47,943 nt of DNA from Oscillospiraceae bacterium (GTDB lineage Bacteria; Bacillota; Clostridia; Oscillospirales; Ruminococcaceae). Below the pieces are notes generated by a model. The model ran no database searches and had not been told where the DNA came from. It saw only the letters and a list, made by a program, of their open reading frames with translations. Shown in pieces: positions 32,479 to 40,746 of this stretch; position 1 is the first letter of the stretch, and every line of letters begins with the position of its first letter. The stretch covers positions 1-47,943 of the forward strand of contig JAEEIA010000080.1 in assembly GCA_016281125.1 (NCBI GenBank), written 5' to 3'. The position numbers were made by a program, and so were the translations under genes.

Positions 32479-33946
32479 TCAGCTCACCTTTCCTTTGATA
32501 AGCAAAGTGTCGCCCTCCGATACGCCTTCGATTTCGGCAATGCTGCCGTTCGAGAAACCGATTCCGACGCGGATCCGCTCCTCGCTGCCGTCCTTCTTTT
32601 TCCGGATCACATAGCTGTCAGCGCCCTCGGTCGTGATTGCCTTATTCGATACATACAGGACATCCCTGACCTGCTTGGTGATAAAGGTGACATTTGCGGT
32701 CATGCCGGAGAGCAGCATGTCCGGAACGCTCGTCACAACGACAGTGACCGGATAGCTGACCGTTGCGGAATTGCCGCTTGTTGAGGATGAACCGATTCCC
32801 GAAACATAGCCGGAGAACACTTCATCCGGGTAGGAAAGGAAGCTGACTTCGACGGTATCGTCAAGATGCACCGCAGCAATGTCGTCCTCTGTGACACTGA
32901 CCGTGACCGTGATGCTTTCTGCATCTGCAAATTCGGCAATCGCGGTATCGGCTGTCAGGGTATCGCCGGATGCATAGCCGACGCCGGTGACGGTACCGCT
33001 GTATTCGGCACGGATGCTGCCGTCGTTGATGTAATCCTCAAACGCTGCAAGGTCTGCCTGCGCCGCATCAACGGCTTCCTGTGCTTCTTCTGACGATGCG
33101 CCGACATCATTCACGGAAACATCGTAGAGATCCTGTGCGTTTTCGTAGTACATCAGAGCTTCTTCATAGGTCTGCTTTGCGGCCAGCTCATCTGCGGTGC
33201 GGGAGCTTTTCGCGGAGGAGAGCTGCGACCGCAGGGAAGCCAGCTGCTTCTCATCCGTACATTCCGCGATCTGCGTTTCCAGATCACTGATGTTCTGCGC
33301 AATCTCGTTCATCGCGGCATTGTAGACTGCCAGCGCATTTTGGCCCTCAGTCATGCGCGTATCGTAGTCATACTGCGCGGAAAGCCGTGTTTCGTTTTCC
33401 TCGATCTGCGCCTGCTTGAGCGCCAGCTCCGCATCTTCGACCGCTTCGGTCAGCGCTGCGCGCGCTTCGTCGATGCTCTCCTGCGTGATTGTCATGAGCA
33501 CATCGCCCTTTTTGACCGTCTGACCTTCGGTGATGCAGACCTGATCGACAACAAGTGCGACTGCTGACGATTCAGACTGTGTGGATACACTGGTTGAACC
33601 CATGCTGCCCATGCCGCCGCCCGGCATACTGCCCATGCCGCCCATGCCGCTCATACCGCCGCCCATTCCGCTCATGCCGCCGCCGCGGGAAGAACCGCCG
33701 CTGCTTTCTACGGAAGCGGAAACGCTGGTCGAGGTCAGCGTCAGGTCATAGGTCTGCGCCAGGGATTCCACACTGACCGCTGCACTTTCGGTCACACCCG
33801 CGGTCACATTGCCGCGCTGTACCGTGACCTCTTTGGCAATCTCCGCAGCGCTGCTCTGCGTGGACTTCTGAAATGTATTATATCCGAAAACGGCACTGCC
33901 GGTGAGTACCAGCGCGGCAACACCTGCAAGGACTTTTTTTCTTCAT
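32479..33946 (-). CDS. HlyD/MacA-type membrane-fusion adaptor, frameshifted at a seven-A run
   Basis: The long open part (from 33807) is a MacA/HlyD-like adaptor: lipoyl-like halves around a coiled coil ('AALTEAVEDAELALKQAQIE'), then a beta-barrel ('GTVTGVGYASGDTLTADTAI') and a C-terminal domain. It lacks an N-terminal anchor. ATG 33946, 1 base after the previous stop, begins MKKK but then runs into a stop. If one A of the seven-A run just after the start is skipped, the frame becomes MKKKVLAGVAALVLTGSAVF and continues into the adaptor, giving about 488 residues with a proper signal anchor. So the gene is either frameshifted, rescued by slippage, or carries a sequencing error. A Met/Gly-rich segment lies at about 33583-33714. 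Confidence 0.85.
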
Positions 33947-33947
33947 C

Positions 33948-35894
33948 TTAATCATCCTTTCTTCTGCCGAAATCCGGCATGTTTGAGGGATCAAAGCCCT
34001 CCGGCATTCCGCCGCCGAAGCCCGGACGTTCACCGTCCGATGCCGTCTTTTGACGTTCACTGTTCCCGCCGCCGTCAAAATCCCTGAAATCGCTCTGTTT
34101 CAGATTCCCGGCATTGAAATACACATTGACCGATTCCCCGCTGTAAAGATCTGCGCTTTCGTCCGCGGTGACCGTCACATTGAACCGGACATCGGCAAGG
34201 CTTGTGGATTCTCCCGCAGCTATCGCTGTGACCTTGCCGTTGGCCGTGCCTGTTTCCGAGGAGTAGATCAGTACGGAATCGCCGATGCTGACCTGCGTCA
34301 CATCGTTCTGGTCCAGCTCCACGGTCGTATAGAAGCTGCTCTCATCCACATACGATACATATGCTGTATTCAGATTCACCGATCTGCCCTCCTGGCAGTT
34401 CAGCGAATAGATGATGCCGTCCTGTTTTGCGCACACATAGCCGTCCGCGAGGTCTTCATCGAAGATGCGGAGGTTTTCTTCTGCTGTGTCATACGCTGAC
34501 TGTGCCTTTTCAAGTTCATCCTCAATCGTTGCGCAGGTGATTTCGTAATGGTATTCCGCGTTTTCACCGGCTGCGGTGTCCGTATCAAGCGTGTGCTTCA
34601 GTTCCAGCTGATCGGTTTCATAGGATGCTTTGCGGGAATTGTATTCCGAACGCAGCTTGCTCAGATTGTTCCGGGCTTTGGAAAGCGTGCTGTTCAGCGA
34701 GCTGATTTCCTTTTCCAGAGATGATACGCTGCTTTGTGCGTCTTTCAGTGCTGACTCCTGTTCTTTCAGCACTTCCGTGTATTCCCGATAGTCGCTTTCG
34801 GCATTCCGGAATGCGTTTTCCGCGTTCGCAAGATGTGCCTTCTGTGCTTCGTATTCAGCGAAAGCATCGTGATAAAGCTGCGTCAGGCTGTCCGCTGCAC
34901 TGTTTTCGGCAGACAGTGTGTCCGCTGCGGTAACCGCTGCGCTGTGGAAAGAGGATTGGCTGGAAAAGTTGAAATCCTGCATCTCCGGACGGTCAGCAGT
35001 TCCCGCTGCATCCGGTGCGCCTCTGCCGGAATCCTCTGCCGGTTCCGTGCTGCTGCTTTGTGCAGCCTGTATCTCGGCGCTGACGTTTTCTGCAAGGGAA
35101 ATGCCGGAAATATCTTTGCCAAGCGCCTTTCCGAGATAACGGACTGTTCCGGCAGCGGCATTGTATTCGGCTGCGATGCTGTTATACTGATCTGCTGCGG
35201 AGCGATATTCAGATTCTGCCTGCCTGACATCTGACTGCGTCGCTTTCTGTTTTTCCTGTATCAGCGCTGCATCCGCCTGCTTTGCATCCAGTTCAGACTG
35301 TTTTGCGGAAATCTCCGACGGCGTATTGCCGATTGTATCGAGCGCATCCATATAGTCGCTGTATGCCTGTTGCAGACTGCTGTCCAGCTCGGCGAGCGCG
35401 CTGCTGTATGTTTGCTGTGCGGAACCGCCGAGCAGCTGCTCGGATTTGTAAAGAACGGAGGCTTTGCCCTGTTCCTCCTGATAGGATACCTTCTGCTTGA
35501 TCAGCGCGTTTTCCGCGGACTGCAATTCTGAGCGAAGTGTCTTTTCTGCTTTGGCAAGACTGTCCTCGGTGATCTGATACAGCGGAGTGCCCGCAGTAAC
35601 CGTATCGCCCGCTTCTGCAAGCACGGCTTCGACGGTCAGCCGGACATTGGTATTCACCAGACCGAGATCGTCACCGAACTGTTCGGATGCAACCGTTCCG
35701 CCTGCGCTGATCGTTCCGCTGTCTGCGGCTGACGCGCTGAGCGTTCTTGTATTCCGCTGAGAAGTTTCCGGCTTCTCACCGGAGTGGGAGCGAAGCGCCA
35801 GTGCGCCGGCAGTGCCTCCGCCGACGGTCACGACAGCACAGATTGCTGCGATGATACGTGCTTTCCGGCCGGAGCCTGTATTCTCCTTTTTCAT
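33948..35894 (-). CDS. HlyD-family adaptor with long coiled coil and PEGF tail
   Basis: A 648-residue membrane-fusion protein. N-terminal anchor at about 12-34 ('ARIIAAICAVVTVGGGTAGA'). Then comes the first lipoyl half ('VNTNVRLTVEAVLAEAGDTV') and a very long coiled coil over about 115-490, rich in Gln/Glu/Ala/Ser. The second lipoyl half and barrel follow ('DGYVCAKQDGIIYSLNCQEG', 'VELDQNDVTQVSIGDSVLIY'). The last 25 residues are 'GFGGGMPEGFDPSNMPDFGR'-like, sharing the motif of the lipoprotein repeats. It is the first gene of the operon. Having two adaptors in one MacB-type operon is unusual and suggests a mixed adaptor assembly. Confidence 0.9.
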   Translation of the reverse strand: MKKENTGSGRKARIIAAICAVVTVGGGTAGALALRSHSGEKPETSQRNTRTLSASAADSGTISAGGTVASEQFGDDLGLVNTNVRLTVEAVLAEAGDTVTAGTPLYQITEDSLAKAEKTLRSELQSAENALIKQKVSYQEEQGKASVLYKSEQLLGGSAQQTYSSALAELDSSLQQAYSDYMDALDTIGNTPSEISAKQSELDAKQADAALIQEKQKATQSDVRQAESEYRSAADQYNSIAAEYNAAAGTVRYLGKALGKDISGISLAENVSAEIQAAQSSSTEPAEDSGRGAPDAAGTADRPEMQDFNFSSQSSFHSAAVTAADTLSAENSAADSLTQLYHDAFAEYEAQKAHLANAENAFRNAESDYREYTEVLKEQESALKDAQSSVSSLEKEISSLNSTLSKARNNLSKLRSEYNSRKASYETDQLELKHTLDTDTAAGENAEYHYEITCATIEDELEKAQSAYDTAEENLRIFDEDLADGYVCAKQDGIIYSLNCQEGRSVNLNTAYVSYVDESSFYTTVELDQNDVTQVSIGDSVLIYSSETGTANGKVTAIAAGESTSLADVRFNVTVTADESADLYSGESVNVYFNAGNLKQSDFRDFDGGGNSERQKTASDGERPGFGGGMPEGFDPSNMPDFGRRKDD

Positions 35895-35932
35895 GATGTG
35901 CCACTTCCTTTTCCGGAGATCGTTTTCTGCTT

Positions 35933-35960
35933 ATTATGCTATCATGCGGCACTGAATCAA
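35933..35960 (-). promoter_or_regulatory. Promoter of the export operon
   Basis: On the minus strand: TTGATT (35960-35955), 16-base spacer, CATAAT (35938-35933). Boxes and spacer are weaker than consensus, which suits a promoter needing an activator. Confidence 0.55.
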
Positions 35961-35992
35961 CGCTGAAAACACCCTGAATGAATGTGATATGC

Positions 35993-36010
35993 GCATGAAA
36001 GCTGCATGAA
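35993..36010 (-). promoter_or_regulatory. Direct repeats with 11-bp period, candidate response-regulator box
   Basis: TTCATGC occurs twice on the minus strand, at 36010-36004 and 35999-35993, exactly 11 bases apart, 33 bases upstream of the -35 box. OmpR/PhoB-type regulators bind such repeats. The adjacent OmpR-type regulator (37368-38051) is the natural candidate. Confidence 0.4.
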
Positions 36011-36031
36011 TGTTATGTGCCTGCAAAAAAG

Positions 36032-36061
36032 AAAAGCGGCTGCGTGTGCTCAGCCGCTTTT
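36032..36061 (-). terminator. Terminator of the histidine-kinase operon
   Basis: AAAAGCGGCTG / CAGCCGCTTTT, an 11-bp stem with an 8-base loop. On the minus strand it is followed by CTTTTTT. Confidence 0.85.
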
Positions 36062-36075
36062 GGTATTTCATTGAT

Positions 36076-37371
36076 TCAGGACGGCAGCGTGACCGTAAAG
36101 CTGACACGCTGTTCCTTCTGCTGTGCCGTGATTTTTCCCTTGTGCAGGCGGACAATCGTTTCTGCCATCGAAAGCCCGATGCCGTAGCCGGATTTTTCCG
36201 AATTGTGCGAGGTGTCGGCGCGGTAGAACCGGTCAAAGAAGTGCGTGCAGTCGGTCTGCTCGGAATAGGTATTGGAAACCGTCTGACTGACATGATGCTT
36301 CTGCGGATGCAGCTCTGCGCGGATGCTGCCGCCTTCGTCGCAGTATTTCACGGCATTGTCCAGCAGAATCGAGATCAGTTCTTTCAGCGTTTTTTCATTG
36401 CCGCTGACCGAAACCTCCGGCGCAATGTCCGTTTCCAGTGTTTTGCCCTGCTGCTCCGCGACTGTACGGAAATCGGCGGCCAGATTCTGCATGACAGCCG
36501 AAAGATCAAATGTCTGCATAACAGTATCATGCCGTTCGGCGGATTCGTCCAGCCTTGCGATCGTGATCAGATCATTGACAAGCCCTGTCAGCCGTTCCAC
36601 CTGATGCCGGATGCTCTGCGTCCATTCGCTGTTCTCGTGCAGCGTTTCAATGACCTCGGTATTCGCGGAGATGATTGCCAGCGGCGTTTTCAGCTCATGA
36701 CCGGCATTCGTGATAAACTGCTTCTGCTTTTCGTAGTTCTCCGCAACGGGCTTGACTGCAAATTTCGAAAACACGGATACCAGGATCACAAAAGCAATCA
36801 GACAGACAGCCCCGATCAGCAGAGAGCGTGTCTGCATCGACCGGATCCGGTGGAACCGGTTTGTGCAGTCCATGAACATGATCAGGCTGTAATCCTTGGC
36901 GTCGTCCAGAAAAGCAGGCATATCCGGTCTGGAAAACAGTGTATTGTTCAATTCCTCGCCGCTTGCTTTTTTGACCCGATACAGAAAAACGCTGTCCGCG
37001 CATCGCATTCGCCCCTGCGCTTTTTGTGCAGCAAGCACCTGCGTATACATCGTTTCCGCGTCTTCATCCGAAACGGCGGAGATATAATCATTGTTGCTGC
37101 CGACATAATTGCCGTCCGCATCGACGATCACGCTGAAATACCGCGTTTCAAAACGAAATTCACGGGACACAAAGAAATTCACGTCGCCGTTCTGCGGATT
37201 TTCCTCCGGCATCTGTCCGTTGTTGTCTGCGATAAAGCCCAGAATCGCCATGGATTCCCGATATGCGGAATAATAGCTGATGGCGTTGAAGCAGATCAGT
37301 ACAACGGTCAGGATCAGCAGGATACAGGCAGATGCGATCAGGATGAATTTCTTTCGCAGTGAGCGTATCAT
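36076..37371 (-). CDS. Sensor histidine kinase
   Basis: A 431-residue membrane kinase. It has helices at about 9-33 and 183-203, an outer sensor domain of about 150 residues between them, then HisKA with His225 in 'NAGHELKTPL'. HATPase follows with N box 'ISILLDNAVKYCDEGG', a 'FFDRFYRADTSHNSEKSG' F-box and 'YGIGLSMAETIVRLHKG' G2 box. The expected 'D-x-G-x-G' G1 segment looks shortened ('SQTVSNTYSEQTDCTHFF'), which may weaken ATP binding or reflect a variant. It overlaps the regulator gene by 4 bases. It probably senses an envelope signal and controls the MacB-like operon transcribed next to it. Confidence 0.93.
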   Translation of the reverse strand: MIRSLRKKFILIASACILLILTVVLICFNAISYYSAYRESMAILGFIADNNGQMPEENPQNGDVNFFVSREFRFETRYFSVIVDADGNYVGSNNDYISAVSDEDAETMYTQVLAAQKAQGRMRCADSVFLYRVKKASGEELNNTLFSRPDMPAFLDDAKDYSLIMFMDCTNRFHRIRSMQTRSLLIGAVCLIAFVILVSVFSKFAVKPVAENYEKQKQFITNAGHELKTPLAIISANTEVIETLHENSEWTQSIRHQVERLTGLVNDLITIARLDESAERHDTVMQTFDLSAVMQNLAADFRTVAEQQGKTLETDIAPEVSVSGNEKTLKELISILLDNAVKYCDEGGSIRAELHPQKHHVSQTVSNTYSEQTDCTHFFDRFYRADTSHNSEKSGYGIGLSMAETIVRLHKGKITAQQKEQRVSFTVTLPS

Positions 37372-38051
37372 ACTGCTTCACCTGCCGTCTGATGCAGCGC
37401 AAAGCTGCCGTTCTGTTCGCCCTCAATTACAAGATCCGCATTGATTGCACGGAGCTTGCTGCGCAGAAACGAAATATACATCCAGACGATTTTCGGTTCT
37501 GCATTTTCATCCTTGCCCCAGATATGCCGGAACAGCTCCTCTGTGGAAAGCGCTTTGCCTGCATTCTGCATCAGATACTCCATAAGCCGTGCTTCCTTGC
37601 CTGCAAGCCGGATGCTGTTTTCGCTGCGCATCTCCTGTTCTTCGGTATCCAGCGTGACGGAGCCAACCTGCAATTTTGTCGGCGTATAGCTTGTACTGCG
37701 CCGCGTCAGAGAGCGCAGACGCGCCAGAAGCTCGCCCATTGCAAAGGGCTTTGTCAGATAGTCGTCCGCACCGGCATCCAGTCCGGTGATGCGGTCGTCA
37801 ACCTCGGATTTGGCGGTCAGCATGATGACAGGGGTATAATTGCCGGTCTGCCGAATCCGTTTCAGCAGTTCGATGCCGTCCATTTTCGGCATCATGATGT
37901 CAAATACCATGACGTCGTAGGCATTGTTTTCGGCAAGCGCCAGCGCCTCCGCGCCGTCATAAGCTGCATCGACCGCATATTTTGCGCGTTCCAGAATGGC
38001 CGTCACTGCACGCGACAGTTCTTTTTCATCTTCCGCCAGCAGAATTTTCAT
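37368..38051 (-). CDS. OmpR-family response regulator
   Basis: A 227-residue regulator. The receiver domain has acidic pocket 'AEDEKE', phosphoacceptor Asp51 in 'VMVFDIMMPKMDG' and Lys in 'MLTAKSEVDD'. A C-terminal winged helix follows ('LQVGSVTLDTEEQEM', 'EARLMEYLMQNAGKALSTEE', 'VWMYISFLRSKL'). It overlaps the kinase start and begins 12 bases after the alarmone-synthetase stop, so all three are probably one transcript. The 11-bp direct repeats at 35993-36010 may be its binding site. Confidence 0.95.
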   Translation of the reverse strand: MKILLAEDEKELSRAVTAILERAKYAVDAAYDGAEALALAENNAYDVMVFDIMMPKMDGIELLKRIRQTGNYTPVIMLTAKSEVDDRITGLDAGADDYLTKPFAMGELLARLRSLTRRSTSYTPTKLQVGSVTLDTEEQEMRSENSIRLAGKEARLMEYLMQNAGKALSTEELFRHIWGKDENAEPKIVWMYISFLRSKLRAINADLVIEGEQNGSFALHQTAGEAV

Positions 38052-38063
38052 GATGCCCTCCGT

Positions 38064-38684
38064 TCATTCAGCGTGTTCGATCAGATCACGGATCGTTGTC
38101 ATAGAGAGGTCGCAGGACGCAAGCTCATCCGCACAGCGTTTCAGCTCTGCGACGATCAGCTCCTGATTTGCGATGTTTTTCTTGTATTTGAGCTTGTGTT
38201 CAAGCGACGCCCAGGAATCCATTTCAATCGTGCGCAGCTGAATCTCAATATAGAAAGTACCGGGATCATTCCCGTCTTCATCGGCAAAGGGCGCGGTATA
38301 TTCCAGAATCATATGATAGCTTCGGTACCCGTTCGGCTTTGCGTGCAGGATATAGTCTTTTTCCTCGATAATACGGCAATCGGGAAATGCGCGGATCTTC
38401 TCAATATTCGCATAGATATCATCAATGAACGAGCAGACAATGCGGATGCCGATGCTGTCCGTCAGCACCTTCAGGGCAGAGTGCGGCGTCTGCGGAAGTC
38501 CTTTGCGGATACATTTTTCCGCTGCGCTTTCTTCGGATTTCACACGCGCAATCAGGTGCTCATATATTTTGATGCCGGTTTTTTCATATTCTTCGGCAGT
38601 ATAATCCGAAATGCGCTGTTCAAAGGTTTCTTTGATCTGTTCCAGCACCGGACGGAATCCGCCGTAAATATCTGATTGTTCCAT
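38064..38684 (-). CDS. Small alarmone synthetase (RelQ-like GTP pyrophosphokinase)
   Basis: A 206-residue synthetase-only member of the RelA/SpoT superfamily. It transfers pyrophosphate from ATP to GDP or GTP to make (p)ppGpp. Conserved parts: 'DSIGIRIVCSFIDDIYANIE' (fold core), 'KPNGYRSYHMILEY' (GDP/GTP-binding G-loop area), 'FYIEIQLRTIEMDSWASLEH' (Gln and Glu of the active site) and 'KLKYKK'. No hydrolase, TGS or ACT domain. ATG 38684 follows AAAGGAG; an upstream frame to 38777 has no such site. Placed first in an operon with a response regulator and histidine kinase, which ties alarmone output to an envelope signal. Confidence 0.92.
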   Translation of the reverse strand: MEQSDIYGGFRPVLEQIKETFEQRISDYTAEEYEKTGIKIYEHLIARVKSEESAAEKCIRKGLPQTPHSALKVLTDSIGIRIVCSFIDDIYANIEKIRAFPDCRIIEEKDYILHAKPNGYRSYHMILEYTAPFADEDGNDPGTFYIEIQLRTIEMDSWASLEHKLKYKKNIANQELIVAELKRCADELASCDLSMTTIRDLIEHAE

Positions 38685-38819
38685 GAAAGCTGCTCCTTTC
38701 TGCTGGTGTACATTCAGCATATCATAAAAGCATGGACAAAACGGAAAAAGCATATGCTGTTCAGGCTTTTTCTGCATATCCGCAGACAGATCGTGCTCCG
38801 CATCCGGTCATTCTTTTTC

Positions 38820-38848
38820 TTGCATTCATCGGATGCATATGCTATAAT
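38820..38848 (+). promoter_or_regulatory. Sigma-A promoter of the second two-component system
   Basis: TTGCAT (38820-38825), 17-base spacer, TATAAT (38843-38848), 34 bases before the regulator start. Confidence 0.75.
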
Positions 38849-38882
38849 ATATAAGGAAAAAACAGACAGGAGTGATCATACA

Positions 38883-39569
38883 ATGGAGAAACAGCGCATT
38901 CTGATTGTGGATGATGAAACAGAGCTTGCCGGAATCATGGCAGAAATGCTCTGCGGCTGCGGATACTGTGCGGATACGGCCGAAAGCGCTGCAGCAGCCT
39001 ATGACATGCTTGCACAGAAAAGCTATCAGCTTGTGATACTGGACATCAATCTGCCGGACAGCACCGGATTTGAGATCTGCCGGGAGCTGCGGCAGGTATC
39101 CGGCGTGCCCGTCATTTTTGCCAGCGCCTGCAAAACCGAGGACGACCGCATCAGCAGCTTTGACATCGGCGGAGACGATTATCTGCAAAAGCCATACTCC
39201 ATGAAGGAACTGCTTTCCCGTGTCAATGCGCTGATGCGCCGCGCATACGGCGGCACGGATGAACCGTGCTTCACGTTCGGCGACGTGACTGTCAATACCG
39301 CAAGCCGCACGGTCACCAAAAGCGGCAGACCTGTCGCGCTGGCGCAGCGGGAGTACGATCTGCTGGTCTGCCTTTGCCGCAACAAGAATACCGCCGTGCC
39401 GAAGGATAAGCTGCTGACCGAGGTCTGGGGCGCTTTTTCAGAGGTAGAGCCGTCTACGCTGACAGTACACATCCGCTGGCTGCGTGAAAAGCTGGAGGAC
39501 GATCCCGCCGCTCCCAGATACATCAGAACAGTCTGGAAGCTCGGTTATATGCTGGGAGATGAAACATGA
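38883..39569 (+). CDS. OmpR-family response regulator
   Basis: A 228-residue regulator: acidic pocket 'VDDETE', phosphoacceptor Asp54 in 'LVILDINLPDSTG', Lys in 'YLQKPYSMKEL', then a winged helix ('GRPVALAQREYDLLVCLCRN' and 'TLTVHIRWLREKLEDDPAAP'). ATG 38883 follows AGGAG. It overlaps its kinase by 4 bases. With the kinase and the ABC transporter downstream it resembles a BceRS/VanRS-like envelope-stress module. The CTTAA direct repeats at 40681-40696 are a likely target. Confidence 0.94.
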   Translation: MEKQRILIVDDETELAGIMAEMLCGCGYCADTAESAAAAYDMLAQKSYQLVILDINLPDSTGFEICRELRQVSGVPVIFASACKTEDDRISSFDIGGDDYLQKPYSMKELLSRVNALMRRAYGGTDEPCFTFGDVTVNTASRTVTKSGRPVALAQREYDLLVCLCRNKNTAVPKDKLLTEVWGAFSEVEPSTLTVHIRWLREKLEDDPAAPRYIRTVWKLGYMLGDET

Positions 39570-40696
39570 AAAAGCTGATTTCAGCAGTATTGCTCTTTGC
39601 CCTGCTGCTGCTCGTGATCACCGGTTCCGCAGTCCTGCGGGAACACCGTGCTGCTGACAGAACCGGAGAATATGCTGTCCGGCTCAATGAGATCGAGCAG
39701 CTTGCGGCACAGGGAAACACGGAAAAAGCCGCGGACTGCGCGGCAGAACTGCGCAGGGATTTACAGGCCGCGGAAACGGAAAGCAATGACCGTACCGTCC
39801 GGATGATGTGCGGCGTCTGCCTGCTCTTTCTGGGAGGTTCCGCCTTGTATTTCGGCTGCACGGTCTTTGTGCCGTTCCGTAAGCTGACCGGTTTTGCGGA
39901 GCGCGTCGCATGCGGTGATCTCGATACGCCGCTGGAATACGGACGCAGCGATCTGTTCGGCAAATTCACATGGGCGTTTGACAGCATGCGGCAGGAGATC
40001 CGCCGGGCGCGTGCCTGCGAACAGGAAGCCGTTGAAAACAACAAAACCGTCATCGCTTCGCTGTCCCATGACATCAAAACGCCGGTTGCATCCGTCCGCG
40101 CCTATGCGGAGGCGCTGGAGCTCGGCATGGACGGCGATCCTGAAAAGCGCGCACAGTATGTCAGTACGATTCTGCGGAAATGCGACGAGATTTCGCAGCT
40201 GACCGACGATATGCTGACACATGCGCTCACCGAGCTGAACCGGCTGCGCATGGAGCCGGAGCGATTCGATCTCGGCGAAACGCTGGAAAAGACATTGGCG
40301 GATATTTCAGCGGGCGCAGATGATCTGCACTGCGAAAAACCGTCTGAACCGGTCTTTGTTGTTGCGGACAGAAGCCGCATGGAGCAGCTGATCGGCAATC
40401 TTGTGAACAATGCCCGCAAATATGCAAAAACGGAAATCCGCGTCACGCTGACGCAGGACGCGGACACGGTATCGCTGCGCGTCCGCGATTACGGCGCGGG
40501 CATTCCGGACAGTGAGCTGCCGTTTGTATCCGGCAGGTTCTACCGCGGCAGCAATGCGAAGCAGGAAAAAGGCGCCGGTTTTGGACTGTATATCGTCCGG
40601 TATATTGCAGAACAGTCCGGCGGCAGTGTCAGCCTGAAAAACTGCACGCCCGGGCTGGAGGTAACAGTCACACTGCCGGCCTTAAGGATTTCTTAA
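39566..40696 (+). CDS. Sensor histidine kinase with short outer loop
   Basis: A 376-residue kinase. Helices lie at about 4-24 and 80-102 with an outer loop of only about 55 residues, then HAMP ('FVPFRKLTGFAERVACGDLD'). HisKA follows with His168 in 'SLSHDIKTPV', then HATPase with 'LIGNLVNNARKYAKTE', 'VRDYGAGIPDSELPFVSGRF' and 'KGAGFGLYIVRYIAEQSGG'. All ATP-binding boxes are intact. The short outer loop suggests it senses through the membrane or the neighbouring FtsX-type permease. Confidence 0.94.
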   Translation: MKKLISAVLLFALLLLVITGSAVLREHRAADRTGEYAVRLNEIEQLAAQGNTEKAADCAAELRRDLQAAETESNDRTVRMMCGVCLLFLGGSALYFGCTVFVPFRKLTGFAERVACGDLDTPLEYGRSDLFGKFTWAFDSMRQEIRRARACEQEAVENNKTVIASLSHDIKTPVASVRAYAEALELGMDGDPEKRAQYVSTILRKCDEISQLTDDMLTHALTELNRLRMEPERFDLGETLEKTLADISAGADDLHCEKPSEPVFVVADRSRMEQLIGNLVNNARKYAKTEIRVTLTQDADTVSLRVRDYGAGIPDSELPFVSGRFYRGSNAKQEKGAGFGLYIVRYIAEQSGGSVSLKNCTPGLEVTVTLPALRIS

Positions 40697-40714
40697 TTCC
40701 TTCTGTGGTATCAT
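40681..40714 (+). promoter_or_regulatory. Promoter with 11-bp direct repeats for the ABC transporter genes
   Basis: CTTAA occurs at 40681-40685 and again at 40692-40696, exactly 11 bases apart, followed after 12 bases by TATCAT (40709-40714). No normal -35 box is present, as in promoters activated by OmpR/PhoB-type regulators. The repeats overlap the end of the kinase gene. Confidence 0.5.
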
Positions 40715-40746
40715 GTGTACAGAACGCGGACGAAAGGAGTATCCAC

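Noticed and set aside
38064-38684. Alarmone synthetase as the toxin of a toxin-antitoxin or anti-phage system
   Set aside because: No antitoxin-like small gene is next to it, and the match is to ordinary RelQ-type synthetases in a two-component operon.
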